Virus record (IMG/VR): IMGVR_UViG_3300042514_001262
Location: 1 to 64,000 of that record
DNA length: 64,000 nucleotides
DNA from: a virus
Direction: 5' to 3' (one strand)
Notes under the pieces: model-generated
Database searches by the model: none
Told to the model about the DNA's origin: nothing
What the model saw: the letters and a program-made list of their open reading frames with translations, nothing else
Program-made: the position numbers and the translations under genes
Part shown: positions 15,591 to 24,243 of the stretch, in pieces
Position numbering within the stretch: the stretch's first letter is position 1
How the letters are laid out: each line of letters opens with the position of its first letter

Positions 15591-15825
15591 TTAATGTTAG
15601 ATTTGTTTCTTCAGTGTCTTCAAAGGGGTTGAACCCTTTATTGATGTGACCACATTCGTCACATTTGTAAATTGGGAATGGTACCGTTGTATCTTCATCA
15701 GAACCTGTTAATAGCCTTGATACTTTTTTGATATAGATTACTTCTCTGAAGTATACACTATCACACTTTTCACATTTGATTGTCTCGCAATCTCTTAGGT
15801 TAACCTTTGGTTTAATTGTTTCCAT
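15583..15825 (-). CDS. Small zinc-ribbon protein (80 aa)
   Basis: An 80-residue protein with two CxxC knuckles, CEKC (residues 18-21) and CDEC (about 55-58), about 35 residues apart. Together they form a zinc ribbon with a basic, hydrophobic strand between them (VIYIKKVSRLL). I recall similar ribbons near gp47 in other large phages. It overlaps gp47 by 8 bases and the preceding membrane protein by 14 bases, so it belongs to the recombination operon. It may bind nucleic acid or a partner enzyme; no function is established. Confidence 0.7.
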   Translation of the reverse strand: METIKPKVNLRDCETIKCEKCDSVYFREVIYIKKVSRLLTGSDEDTTVPFPIYKCDECGHINKGFNPFEDTEETNLTLND

Positions 15826-16012
15826 TTAATTTGTCTATTTGTTTTTGAAGTTTAATACATCTTAATTCGTTCATGAAAGCAACACCAATCCAGCATAATA
15901 TACCAAATTCATCGCTTGCCCTAAAATACTCTTTAGTAATCAATCTTGTAATAAGTGTTGTAATTCCGATGATGAACATCACGATGTAAATAAATTTTGT
16001 TATTCTAGTCAT
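15812..16012 (-). CDS. Small two-span membrane protein (66 aa)
   Basis: A 66-residue protein with two hydrophobic segments: about residues 7-24 (FIYIVMFIIGITTLITRL) and 36-48 (FGILCWIGVAFM), the second weaker. A basic C-terminal helix (CIKLQKQIDKLNGNN) follows. The 14-base overlap with the zinc-ribbon gene indicates operon coupling. Function unknown. Such small membrane proteins are frequent between replication genes of large phages. Confidence 0.55.
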   Translation of the reverse strand: MTRITKFIYIVMFIIGITTLITRLITKEYFRASDEFGILCWIGVAFMNELRCIKLQKQIDKLNGNN

Positions 16013-16039
16013 AATATAATTTTTAATAAATTTAATTCT

Positions 16040-16888
16040 TTATTTCTGTTTTGTCAAATATTGTTTCATATCCATACCCAAGACAATATTCACAATATCT
16101 TGAGGAACTTTATATTCGTCGTATAAAGTATCCTCTTTCAAGTGAGAGATTACACAACCATAAAGTTTTATGTTCTCATATTTGGTACCTTCCAACATCT
16201 TTAATAATAACTTACCATAAAGAGGTAGTTGGACATAGTAGTGACCAAGTGCAGTATCATCATACTTTTCAAATGGTTTTAACATTTTCTTGGTATAACT
16301 TGTGGATACAAAGTTTTTTGGTTTGTTGGTTTTCCAATCGGTAATAACAACTCCGAACTCAGTTTTGTCGCGGTTCATCATCAACCAAACTTTATCGGGC
16401 TGTCCTGTATATTCCAATTCAGGATGACCTAACACCATCTCTGTATCAAGTAATACCGCACCCCTTTCCTCCATCAAGTCAAGATATTTTTTACCAGCAA
16501 CAATCATATTATCGCCTTTCATAATTTGGGTCAAATCACACTTGAACTCAGGTTGTCTTACCTCTTTGTAGTTTCCATTGTTTTTAATAACCTCACTCTC
16601 CAATACAAAGTGAACACGACTTCCCATATTGGTTGAATATGTTCCTGCCGCAGTCCATTCTTCAATAAGTTCTTGCTGACGTTGGGGGTCTCCTTTGGAT
16701 TTAGCAAATGACGCTTCTTCTAATGGAAACTCAGTATAAAATTTCTTCAATACTTTTGAAACTGACGGATAATCAGTCCTACCATTCATTGTATATATGT
16801 GGTTTTCTTCTTCAAAGGATAACCCAAATTCATCCTGTCTTTGTGAGATAATTTCTCGTATCTCTTTTGCAATATCATTTAATTTCAT
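16040..16888 (-). CDS. PD-(D/E)XK nuclease of the RecB/Cas4-like type
   Basis: A 282-residue nuclease. RecB-family motifs appear in order: GSRVHFVLE (motif with His, about residues 89-97), GQPDKVWLMM (catalytic Asp, about 168-176), VVITDWKTNK (the D/E-x-K core, about 184-193) and YYVQLPLYGKLL (the QxxxY motif, about 218-229). There are no flanking Cys clusters, so it lacks the iron-sulphur site of true Cas4. It likely acts as an exonuclease or flap nuclease in phage recombination, replication or host DNA degradation. A 51-residue gene sits 3 bases upstream with a host-type promoter ahead of it. Confidence 0.85.
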   Translation of the reverse strand: MKLNDIAKEIREIISQRQDEFGLSFEEENHIYTMNGRTDYPSVSKVLKKFYTEFPLEEASFAKSKGDPQRQQELIEEWTAAGTYSTNMGSRVHFVLESEVIKNNGNYKEVRQPEFKCDLTQIMKGDNMIVAGKKYLDLMEERGAVLLDTEMVLGHPELEYTGQPDKVWLMMNRDKTEFGVVITDWKTNKPKNFVSTSYTKKMLKPFEKYDDTALGHYYVQLPLYGKLLLKMLEGTKYENIKLYGCVISHLKEDTLYDEYKVPQDIVNIVLGMDMKQYLTKQK

Positions 16889-16891
16889 AAA

Positions 16892-17047
16892 TTACTTTTC
16901 AAATTTTGTTTGTAGATGTTGGATTAGATATTTCGCATAATTCGTTAATAACTCGTGACCATCAAATGTGAATACTTCTAAATTGTTTTGAACTGATTTG
17001 TTATATTCGTTTTTTAATCTTTGGTAGGTGTCTAATGTGAATGTCAT
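16892..17047 (-). CDS. Small hypothetical protein (51 aa)
   Basis: A 51-codon minus-strand frame starts MTFTLDTYQRLKNEYNKSV and ends in an amphipathic helix (YAKYLIQHLQTKFEK). It fills the gap between primase and the RecB-like nuclease, stops 3 bases before the nuclease start, and is preceded by an exact host-type promoter, which together support it being real. I recall similar short proteins (aromatic strand then YxKYLI helix) in large phages. Function unknown. It is below a 60-residue ORF cutoff. Confidence 0.7.
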   Translation of the reverse strand: MTFTLDTYQRLKNEYNKSVQNNLEVFTFDGHELLTNYAKYLIQHLQTKFEK

Positions 17048-17065
17048 ATTCTATATATTTATCAG

Positions 17066-17097
17066 CAAAAATAATACAATTTTTTCACATCACCAAA
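17066..17097 (-). promoter_or_regulatory. Host-type promoter TTTG-N20-TATTTTTG
   Basis: On the coding strand TTTG (17097-17094) is separated by exactly 20 bases from TATTTTTG (17073-17066). This fits the Bacteroidota primary-sigma promoter (TTTG or TTG, 19-21 bases, TAnnTTTG). It lies 18 bases before the 51-aa gene and would drive that gene, the RecB-like nuclease and possibly the gp47 operon. Confidence 0.75.
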
Positions 17098-17099
17098 TT

Positions 17100-18002
17100 T
17101 TATTTTATTTCAACGAAATAATCTTTGATATCACCCCTCAAATCGGCAACATCCATATCTTTAGGTGGTTTAATTATTTTTATTTTGTTATATAATCTAC
17201 CACCGTTCAATGTATGGTATAATTTCAAGGCATCTAACCATGCATCCTCATCAAGACAGATTATGAGATTTCCGTTTGCCCTTTCATATAAAGTGGAGAA
17301 CAATAAATCACTCATTTTTTTACCCAACATAACAATTGAATTATCCAAAAAAAACGAATCAAATGCACCTTCACATATATGAATATCCTTATCCCAATCA
17401 ATCAATCCCTCGTTGAATATGATTTCATCTTTTGGAACTGTCGGATTCTTGTACTTCATCTTCTTTGATACCCAAGCTCTTGCAACAAAATAATTCAATG
17501 CACCCTCCTTATTAAACGAAGGTACAATAATTCTGTACGCAAAATCACCACTAACGGTATAACCTATCTTATATTTTTTGATTAACCCATCTGTAATACC
17601 TCTTGATTGTAGGTATCTATACGCTTCAATGTGTGGGATGAATCGTGGGTTTGAATCCTCAAAGGTTGTATAACCCTCAGGTAATCTTAATTTGGGTTTC
17701 TTGGCTTCTTGCTGTTTTAACTCCTCAGGTTTGATTAGATTATAAACCTTCTTTTGTTTTTTTGTTCCATAGTCATCAAATAAACGACCTAATGGTCCGC
17801 TTGTACCACACCCCCAACAATGGTAAACAAACTTATTAAGATTTATCTCTAAATTACCTTTACCATCTCCTTTATCAAGACCTTTAATATCCATACAATT
17901 AGGACAATCGTAACCGTATTGATGTTTTGAATCATAAACCTTTTTTGGTTTATCCAAAACATCTTCAATTAACTCTAATAGTACTTCAATCTCTTCTATC
18001 AT
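17100..18002 (-). CDS. DnaG-type DNA primase
   Basis: A 300-residue primase that should make RNA primers at the fork together with the gp41-like helicase. The N-terminal zinc-binding domain has CPNC (Cys33, Cys36) and HCWGC (Cys62, Cys65). A linker with a YLQSRGIT.. element precedes the Toprim domain, which shows ICEGAFDSFFL (catalytic Glu, about residue 209) and CLDEDAW (the D-x-D type metal site, about 247-252). It is compact, like phage primases, with no helicase-binding domain recognisable at the C-terminus. A TATATTTG element sits 4 bases before the ATG, so transcription may be nearly leaderless. Confidence 0.9.
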   Translation of the reverse strand: MIEEIEVLLELIEDVLDKPKKVYDSKHQYGYDCPNCMDIKGLDKGDGKGNLEINLNKFVYHCWGCGTSGPLGRLFDDYGTKKQKKVYNLIKPEELKQQEAKKPKLRLPEGYTTFEDSNPRFIPHIEAYRYLQSRGITDGLIKKYKIGYTVSGDFAYRIIVPSFNKEGALNYFVARAWVSKKMKYKNPTVPKDEIIFNEGLIDWDKDIHICEGAFDSFFLDNSIVMLGKKMSDLLFSTLYERANGNLIICLDEDAWLDALKLYHTLNGGRLYNKIKIIKPPKDMDVADLRGDIKDYFVEIK

Positions 18003-18006
18003 GTCT

Positions 18007-18014
18007 CAAATATA
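18007..18014 (-). promoter_or_regulatory. Host-type -7 element (TATATTTG) at primase start
   Basis: TATATTTG on the coding strand matches TAnnTTTG and ends 4 bases before the primase ATG. An upstream TTTG exists but only 14 bases away, shorter than usual. If used, the transcript would be almost leaderless, as for the very similar site before the 122-aa gene. Confidence 0.45.
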
Positions 18015-18033
18015 GTAAAAATTTACGACAAAT

Positions 18034-18183
18034 CTAATCTTCTATATCATCACTGATTATGTGTTTTCTCCACCATTTTTTGAATTTGGTGTTCTCAGGA
18101 ACTTTATTCTCCACCATAAAAATTGAAAATAAAATTAAAAGACGGAATACCACATAAATTATAATTAAAGATGACCAATTCAT
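18034..18183 (-). CDS. Small membrane protein with basic tail (49 aa)
   Basis: A 49-codon frame encodes a membrane span (about residues 4-22, SSLIIIYVVFRLLILFSIF) followed by a basic, Trp-rich tail (FKKWWRKHIISDDIED). Its ATG lies one base after the upstream gene's stop, as expected for an operon, and it fills the 180-base gap before primase. It falls under a 60-residue ORF cutoff. I recall short phage proteins with this span-plus-KWWRKH layout; function unknown. Confidence 0.65.
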   Translation of the reverse strand: MNWSSLIIIYVVFRLLILFSIFMVENKVPENTKFKKWWRKHIISDDIED

Positions 18184-18184
18184 A

Positions 18185-18553
18185 CTAAACCCATTTTATT
18201 TTTTTTATGTCATTTAAAAAACCTATATCAATACCAAAATACGCTGCATGGTCTCTAACTTCGTTAAAGAGTAACTTTTTTATTAATTTGTTGATTTTGA
18301 TTTTTGATGCCATATTTCTATGAAATAGAGTGGAGTCGTGCCATTCAGCGCCATCAAAATGATTGTAAACCGCCCAGATTTTTCCGTTAAATTCAACATC
18401 AACCTCGTTTCTACATCTGTATTTTCTGTAATTGACGATTTTAAAAGAACCTCTCACTTTATAGGCGTAGTCAGGTATCTCAGCATTTGAAAACTTTTTT
18501 AATGCTTTCTTAGTTGATTTCGTCTCATCATTGGTGATAACATCTCTTGACAT
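18185..18553 (-). CDS. Basic hypothetical protein (122 aa)
   Basis: A 122-residue soluble, strongly basic protein with no signal peptide. A Lys-rich N-terminus is followed by a probable beta-rich core (KVRGSFKIVNYRKYRCRNE, then WAVYNHFDGAEWHD) and a helical C-terminus (KINKLIKKLLFNEV). The charge suggests nucleic-acid binding, as does its place between resolvase and primase, but no known motif is visible. A full TTTG-N20-TATTTTTG promoter ends 4 bases before its ATG, so it is likely expressed early by host polymerase. Confidence 0.6.
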   Translation of the reverse strand: MSRDVITNDETKSTKKALKKFSNAEIPDYAYKVRGSFKIVNYRKYRCRNEVDVEFNGKIWAVYNHFDGAEWHDSTLFHRNMASKIKINKLIKKLLFNEVRDHAAYFGIDIGFLNDIKKIKWV

Positions 18554-18557
18554 GCCA

Positions 18558-18589
18558 CAAAAATAATAAAGAAATTTGGAATTACCAAA
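18558..18589 (-). promoter_or_regulatory. Host-type promoter TTTG-N20-TATTTTTG
   Basis: On the coding strand TTTG (18589-18586, inside the end of the resolvase gene) is followed after exactly 20 bases by TATTTTTG (18565-18558). Box sequences and spacing are the same as in the promoter at 17066-17097. Only 4 bases separate the -7 box from the ATG at 18553, so the message would be nearly leaderless. Confidence 0.75.
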
Positions 18590-19184
18590 TTTCTTTCATC
18601 TTCATATAACCTAAAACACAAGCGTAACTGTCGGTCATATCATAACTCTCTTTCTTGAGGGTATTGTTTTTGGTGTAAGACCAAATAATTTGTGGTTCTC
18701 TCTTGGCAACTAATTCCCATATAACAGCCTTTTTGTCAATGTCTTTCGGCATACCTCCAAATAATACAAATTTTCCTTTATCATTTTTTTGAACTAAATG
18801 TGGGAAGGCAAATTTTCTTGAGTTATATGTTGAAACGAATTCAGGGACAACTCCAAGAACATCATAAACTTCTTTACATACCAAGGTATTAAATCTTATT
18901 AAAGTTCCAACGGTATAAACATTGTTTGAGTTTAATAAAGGTTCTTCAATTACTACATGAGTAATACCCATCCCAACATAATCTTCAAGTTTTTTTCTAA
19001 AGATATGCCCTTTAAGAATTAATTCTTCAATTTTATTCTCAACTTTTGGTTTAGGTACTGGTGATATATGAGTTAACTCTAAAAGTTCTTTCGTTTGAAT
19101 ATCAAATAATGCCCACCCAATTGTACGAGTTGACACATCTAACCCTAAAACCTTAGGTGATGTTTTGTTAATTGTTTTAACCAT
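18582..19184 (-). CDS. RuvC-like Holliday junction resolvase
   Basis: A 200-residue RNase H-fold nuclease. Acidic catalytic positions are visible in LGLDVSTRTIGWAL (Asp16), HVVIEEPLL (Glu pair, about residue 78) and MTDSYACVLGY (Asp, about 184). This is the RuvC pattern, so it probably resolves branched DNA before packaging, the job done by endonuclease VII in T4. It ends in a basic/aromatic tail. Its 3' end contains the -33 box of the promoter for the next gene. The upstream gene is a tail protein, so the replication block starts here. Confidence 0.85.
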   Translation of the reverse strand: MVKTINKTSPKVLGLDVSTRTIGWALFDIQTKELLELTHISPVPKPKVENKIEELILKGHIFRKKLEDYVGMGITHVVIEEPLLNSNNVYTVGTLIRFNTLVCKEVYDVLGVVPEFVSTYNSRKFAFPHLVQKNDKGKFVLFGGMPKDIDKKAVIWELVAKREPQIIWSYTKNNTLKKESYDMTDSYACVLGYMKMKEIW

Positions 19185-19238
19185 AGTTACCTATAAAATA
19201 AACCATACACCAATATTGTAAAGGTCATTATTGAAGAT

Positions 19239-21467
19239 TTAAAAATCAAGAGCAACCACATACTGTTGGATTCCTTGTCTTAATTCAGGTGATTGTAATT
19301 TAGATATTACAATAAGGTCTTTATTATTATCATATAAACCAATTTCTGTAACATATGAAGTTGTTCCTGAAGTCCATGTTGGATTTGATGTATTGGTGAA
19401 TTGATTACGCCCAAGATTTATAAGATATCTCATCTCATAAATTGTTGCAGTAATGTCAGTTTCAAAATTACCGTAGAACGCATACTCATCACCAAAATTC
19501 AATATTTCAGGATATCCATTTTGAGGTATATCTATGTAATTCGCAAGATTATAAGTCACACCACTATTATAATAAAGGTCGCTTGTAATTTGGAATGTTG
19601 TTCCCGTAATACCACTAACGGTTAAGTAACCATTAACTGTTGAACCTGTGATTTCATCTGTAACATCAATTTCAACCCATTTAGTAGGATTTGGTTGGGT
19701 GTCTCCTGTAACAATTTGACAAATTAATTTTATTGAATTTGCCGAGAATCCCGTTAAAGTTCCATCCGCAAAACTTCCATCAGATAAGAATGGGAATTCA
19801 TTTCCAAATCTAACTGCAACATTTTGAGAATCGGTAGTACATCCTGTACCAGGTCCTATAATAACAGAATAATAATTACAATGTAAAGAATTTGTAAATC
19901 CTGTTGAATCTAATCTATATGTAATCCACATTCTTTCGGTATCATTTGATAAAATACCTGTGGCATTTTGGCCGTTTGTAAAACAAGTATTTGGTGTCAA
20001 TAACGACAATTTGGGTGCTGGTATTGTCCAATTTCTGTTTGCCTTATAAGACATTGCTGCAATCACCTCTTCATCATCAATTACGATAATTTCAGAGTCA
20101 GGGAAAACTTTACCGATTCTATTTAAGTTACCATTACTATCAGGATTTGTATCCCACAAATGATAATACCTAATACCAGGGTCATTCATATCAACATTCT
20201 TAGTTGATTTGATATAATATGGTTTACATAAATTATCATAATTTGGAGGGTCTATGTAGAATGTTTCACCTATTGTTCCACCTGTTGACTTATGCCACAT
20301 CAATGTTGGGAAAGTAACTTTAAGGTGTCTCGCCAAACCTGTATCGTTTGTTGGATTTTGTGGGTCAAATGGAGTTGTTGCAAATTTTTCACCATATACA
20401 TGGTCAATATCTTGATTGGTATAATGTATAATACCTATAGCTTTTTGTTCTTTTGGTGTTACTATAATTCTTTCATCAAAAGAATTGTAGTAAAATACAA
20501 TACTATTGTCTGTCTGACCACTTGGTTCTTGATAACCTAAATATTCTTTGGTTCCAATATAAGATATTGAACCATATTGTGTATAATCTTCATATGAACT
20601 ACTGAAAACACCTGCAGGACTTACAGACCAAGGAATATTCATGTTCCAAACCAAAGTATTTTCACGATTTATCACATCACAAGGTGATTCAAAATTAAGT
20701 GTATCAGTTTGCCAATAAGGTGCTGGTGTTATTGAATCATATAATTGAGTCATACCTGAAGGATAAACTAATACTCTTGCAGTACTACCATTAGGGGCAA
20801 CCGTACTATAATCAGGAACTGTTCTATCTAAAGTTAAAGTATAACCTGTCGTACCTGATGTTCCTGACATAGGACTCATTTCTTGGATTCTATAAGTTAA
20901 AATAGGATAAGTCCCAAAATTACCACAACCACCGTTGGGGTCATAAAATATTGTTACATAATCATTAACAGCTGGTGTTCCAGTTGTCGGTGAACATATT
21001 GGACTATACAAGGTAATATCAATTGTATTTTGACCTGACAATGTTGTCATGTCAAGAACATAATTTGAAGTAATCGTGTAAGCAGAACTTGTCTGTGTCG
21101 ACCAACTACCTTGTGTTCCTCCTGTTGTAAAAAACCCTTTAACTCCTGCACTGTTATAAACAGATTGGAATTGGCTATCTAAAAATGGAATCCCATATGT
21201 ATTCCCTTGACCACCTTGCACATAATATGGGTATTTAACATTTTGCTTATTTGAACGAGGCGTTCCCGTGTCATTTTGAGCGTTAAATGCCGGCATCAAA
21301 ATATTATTATTTGTGATGTTGTAGTTTGTTGCAGCACCATAACTCACCTCACTATCTCCAATTTGGAAGTAAGAAATGTTGAAGTTACCTTGCGATATAT
21401 TTCTTCTTCCAACATCAGTAAGTCTAGTGTTAATTAGACCCGATGTATTTTTTATAATGTACGCCAT
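19239..21467 (-). CDS. Tail/baseplate-associated structural protein (742 aa)
   Basis: A 742-residue protein with no signal peptide. The N-terminus, NTSGLINTRLTDVGRRNISQGNFN, followed by YFQIGDSEVSYG, resembles a domain I recall at the start of large tail proteins in related phages. The rest is Gly/Thr/Asn/Tyr-rich and beta-dominated, as in baseplate or fibre proteins, and ends with an acidic VVALDF. A TATTTATAA element lies 3 bases before its ATG. It is the first gene after the replication block and starts the adhesin region. A role as fibre-baseplate connector is plausible from location, not proven. Confidence 0.65.
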   Translation of the reverse strand: MAYIIKNTSGLINTRLTDVGRRNISQGNFNISYFQIGDSEVSYGAATNYNITNNNILMPAFNAQNDTGTPRSNKQNVKYPYYVQGGQGNTYGIPFLDSQFQSVYNSAGVKGFFTTGGTQGSWSTQTSSAYTITSNYVLDMTTLSGQNTIDITLYSPICSPTTGTPAVNDYVTIFYDPNGGCGNFGTYPILTYRIQEMSPMSGTSGTTGYTLTLDRTVPDYSTVAPNGSTARVLVYPSGMTQLYDSITPAPYWQTDTLNFESPCDVINRENTLVWNMNIPWSVSPAGVFSSSYEDYTQYGSISYIGTKEYLGYQEPSGQTDNSIVFYYNSFDERIIVTPKEQKAIGIIHYTNQDIDHVYGEKFATTPFDPQNPTNDTGLARHLKVTFPTLMWHKSTGGTIGETFYIDPPNYDNLCKPYYIKSTKNVDMNDPGIRYYHLWDTNPDSNGNLNRIGKVFPDSEIIVIDDEEVIAAMSYKANRNWTIPAPKLSLLTPNTCFTNGQNATGILSNDTERMWITYRLDSTGFTNSLHCNYYSVIIGPGTGCTTDSQNVAVRFGNEFPFLSDGSFADGTLTGFSANSIKLICQIVTGDTQPNPTKWVEIDVTDEITGSTVNGYLTVSGITGTTFQITSDLYYNSGVTYNLANYIDIPQNGYPEILNFGDEYAFYGNFETDITATIYEMRYLINLGRNQFTNTSNPTWTSGTTSYVTEIGLYDNNKDLIVISKLQSPELRQGIQQYVVALDF

Positions 21468-21470
21468 TTG

Positions 21471-21479
21471 TTATAAATA
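21471..21479 (-). promoter_or_regulatory. TATTTATAA late-type element
   Basis: TATTTATAA on the coding strand ends 3 bases before the ATG at 21467. If it is a -10 type element the transcript would be leaderless. The same element and spacing occur before the gp25-like gene. Confidence 0.45.
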
Positions 21480-21503
21480 TTCTTATTCTTTTTTATTTTG
21501 TTA

Positions 21504-24188
21504 TTAAGGGTCAACACACGGTAATCCCCAAGTTAATTGTGTATAATATTCGTTTGGACTAAATTTTAAAATAATTTGGTCAACCAAACCACTAAATTGA
21601 ATAATACCATAACCTTCGTAACCGGATAAAGTTTGACTTGGGAGGTTGTATGTGATTTGATAACTAGGGTCACTAACCCCACTACAATAAATTGAGAATG
21701 ATGTGTTAGCCGACATTGTTACTGTAATTGCACTAAATCCATCATTACCTCCCAATGAATATATTGCTAATAACGGATTAAGTACAGGTTGCGAGAAAGT
21801 ATATGTGTACGTACTTGCACCACTAATACTTTGAGCGGTAGTATCTGGATTTTTATCAGAACACAATAATCTATTATATTCATACATCGGCTCTATTGAC
21901 ATAAGGCTTGATGAAGTTGAATTTAATGAAATGGTTCCTCCTCCATCTAAATCAAAATTACCACCAATCTCTAGATATTGGTCTCCAGTCTCTCCCGTCC
22001 AAGTTATCCATTTTGTACCACTGCAAGGTATATCACCTTGTGTTATAGTATGATTAGTTATTCCTTGAGATTGTGGGTTATTTGTCACACTATCACATGC
22101 TCCTCCTGTTATTGTAGGTGAAACTGTATTAATTAATATACTTTGTTCAAGTTTAGTAACACATGAATTAGGGGCAACCAGACCATTAGTTATAACCAAG
22201 TCCGACAACGAATTTCCTGATACAACATCATTATATCCCATAGTCACTGAATATAATGTTGTTGTTGTAGTTGTTCCTAATATCTCAGGTGAACAAAACG
22301 GTCTAGTCGTAGTGACTAAAGGTGTTGATGATTGTCCAACTACACTTAAAGTTGAATTGTTTTTCTTAACAATTGTAGTATCATTTATTGTACCAGTTCC
22401 CGGTGAATAATAATTTTTAATAGTATTAACATCTAATAAGAATGATATTGAAGTTCCAATCGGTAATGGTGGTGTTATATTAACATACCAGTTTGCCATT
22501 TCCGAGCCAGGCCCTAAATTAACAACATTATCTACAACCACCCCAATAGTATAATTCGCATTTTGACCTAAAGAAGTTATTGTTACAGTATTACTCAATG
22601 TGTTATTTACAGAATCTTTTGTTATTACAGTATAAGTTGATGAACCTAATCCTTGGAATACATTACTTGATTGGAATGTGATTCCACCATTTATTGAGTA
22701 TTGGTAAGGAGGTACTCCATAATTAGTCGTCAATGTTATTGAGCCATTATTAATTAATGGACAAGTTTGATTTTGTACTGTCGGTACAGACATTAGAGGC
22801 AAATATGGAGGACATGTGCCTGTTGTAACTTGAACTGTTGATTGTTGTCCAGGTCCTGCCATATACCACGCACTATCAGGAACATTTGATGTGTTTTGAC
22901 TAACAGGTATTGCAGGTGTGAATGTCCAACTTGGTATTTCCCACCTTGAGTTTTGTATTGACCACTGAATAACCAACTGTGTTTGACCATAAGTTCCTGA
23001 CCAAGCTGGTTTTCCGTTATAGTATCCGTCGTTCAAGTAGAATTGAATTGGCCCATAACTTGTAGTTGAACTTACATAAACTAAACACAAGTTAGGGTAC
23101 GACGGTGCTGGCGTATTTGTTGGAGTTGGTGTCATCGTAGTTGTTGGTGTTGGACTTATTGGGAATAAATCACAAACAATTGTTGTCGTATAATCACCAT
23201 AATAATCAACTACCGTAACCTCATAACTTCCTTGAGGGATTCCAACCAAAGTTTGACTTCTTTGTCCTCCCTCCCAATAGAATGAATATGGTGATGTTCC
23301 ACCCGTTACTTGGACTGCCAAAATACCATCACTTGAACTTGTGGATGTTGGAATCGCTAATGGATAACACTGAACTCCCATGTCAAATAATGTGAATGTT
23401 TCACAATCATTTTTTAATGTAACATAAGGACTATTACTCGGAGTAACCTTTGGAGTTGTGGTTGGTGTTGGAGTTGTGGTTGGTGTTGGAGTAATTGTTG
23501 GGGTTGGAGTTAGTGTTGGTGTGGTTGTTGGCGTTGGAGTTGGGGTTGGTGAAGCACATGTTGTAGTTGCAGGAACATTCAACTTTGTTACACCATTAAA
23601 TGGCTTTGTATAATCCATCAAAACTAATAAACCAACGGTTGTTCCTTGAATAAGGTTACCACAACAATCATAATAAATGTAATTACCCGTAGTAGTACCA
23701 CTACCACAGATAATTGGAGTTGTTGATGGGGTTGGAGTATTAGTTGATGTTATAGTTGGGGTTACAGTTTTTGTTGGAGTTGTTGTTGGTGTTTGAGTTT
23801 GTGTCGGTGTTATTGTTGGTGTTTGAGTTTGTGTCGGTGTTGTTGTAGGAGTAGTTGTTGATGTTTGAGTTGGAGATGGTGATGGTTCAACATAACAATC
23901 GTCAACTGTAGTACATAAACCGCCCACAACAAAACTTGAATTTGGTGGTAGGTTTGGTTGTATAGTACCACTAATACCATATTGATATTTTATATCAACA
24001 GGACTTTCAACACACAAATAAACTGTTGGTCCTGATGGTGTCATTGTATAAGTGTATGAACTCCAAATTTGATAAATCGGAATACCTTCAGCACCACAAG
24101 GTACGGTTACTAACCATAGGTCTTGCCCACCTTGGGTTAGGTCTAAATTTGATAAATTAACTTCAATACAATTACAACTTGACATCAA
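21504..24188 (-). CDS. Multi-domain adhesin/tail fibre with Pro-Thr linkers and SprB-like repeat (894 aa)
   Basis: An 894-residue putative receptor-binding or fibre protein. Residues 1-100 are a Cys-containing globular domain. Two long (Pro-Thr)n linkers follow (about 103-160 and 213-250), separated by a small Cys domain. About 285-345 is an SprB-type repeat (VTGGTSPYSFYWEGG then GSYEVTVVDYYG). A short linker and a lectin-like beta region come next, then another PPYQYSINGG module, and a large C-terminal domain (about 590-894) with LDLDGGGT-like and Ser/Thr-rich strands. SprB repeats are known from flavobacterial gliding adhesins. The Ser/Thr-rich linkers are likely glycosylation targets of the enzymes encoded at 28-33 kb (inference). 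The start may be Met1 or Met2. Confidence 0.7.
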   Translation of the reverse strand: MMSSCNCIEVNLSNLDLTQGGQDLWLVTVPCGAEGIPIYQIWSSYTYTMTPSGPTVYLCVESPVDIKYQYGISGTIQPNLPPNSSFVVGGLCTTVDDCYVEPSPSPTQTSTTTPTTTPTQTQTPTITPTQTQTPTTTPTKTVTPTITSTNTPTPSTTPIICGSGTTTGNYIYYDCCGNLIQGTTVGLLVLMDYTKPFNGVTKLNVPATTTCASPTPTPTPTTTPTLTPTPTITPTPTTTPTPTTTPKVTPSNSPYVTLKNDCETFTLFDMGVQCYPLAIPTSTSSSDGILAVQVTGGTSPYSFYWEGGQRSQTLVGIPQGSYEVTVVDYYGDYTTTIVCDLFPISPTPTTTMTPTPTNTPAPSYPNLCLVYVSSTTSYGPIQFYLNDGYYNGKPAWSGTYGQTQLVIQWSIQNSRWEIPSWTFTPAIPVSQNTSNVPDSAWYMAGPGQQSTVQVTTGTCPPYLPLMSVPTVQNQTCPLINNGSITLTTNYGVPPYQYSINGGITFQSSNVFQGLGSSTYTVITKDSVNNTLSNTVTITSLGQNANYTIGVVVDNVVNLGPGSEMANWYVNITPPLPIGTSISFLLDVNTIKNYYSPGTGTINDTTIVKKNNSTLSVVGQSSTPLVTTTRPFCSPEILGTTTTTTLYSVTMGYNDVVSGNSLSDLVITNGLVAPNSCVTKLEQSILINTVSPTITGGACDSVTNNPQSQGITNHTITQGDIPCSGTKWITWTGETGDQYLEIGGNFDLDGGGTISLNSTSSSLMSIEPMYEYNRLLCSDKNPDTTAQSISGASTYTYTFSQPVLNPLLAIYSLGGNDGFSAITVTMSANTSFSIYCSGVSDPSYQITYNLPSQTLSGYEGYGIIQFSGLVDQIILKFSPNEYYTQLTWGLPCVDP

Positions 24189-24243
24189 TTTTGTTTCTTA
24201 CTTTATAAGTATAATATTTAGTATTTTTATGTGTATATTTTAG

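Noticed and set aside
16040-16888. Cas4 identity and a possible CRISPR link
   Set aside because: RecB-type motifs are present but the Cys clusters of Cas4 are absent, and I saw no direct-repeat array in the window.
17630-17660. GGGTTTGAATCC-like sequence resembling a tRNA T-arm
   Set aside because: It lies in the primase coding sequence and no acceptor or anticodon stems can be paired around it.
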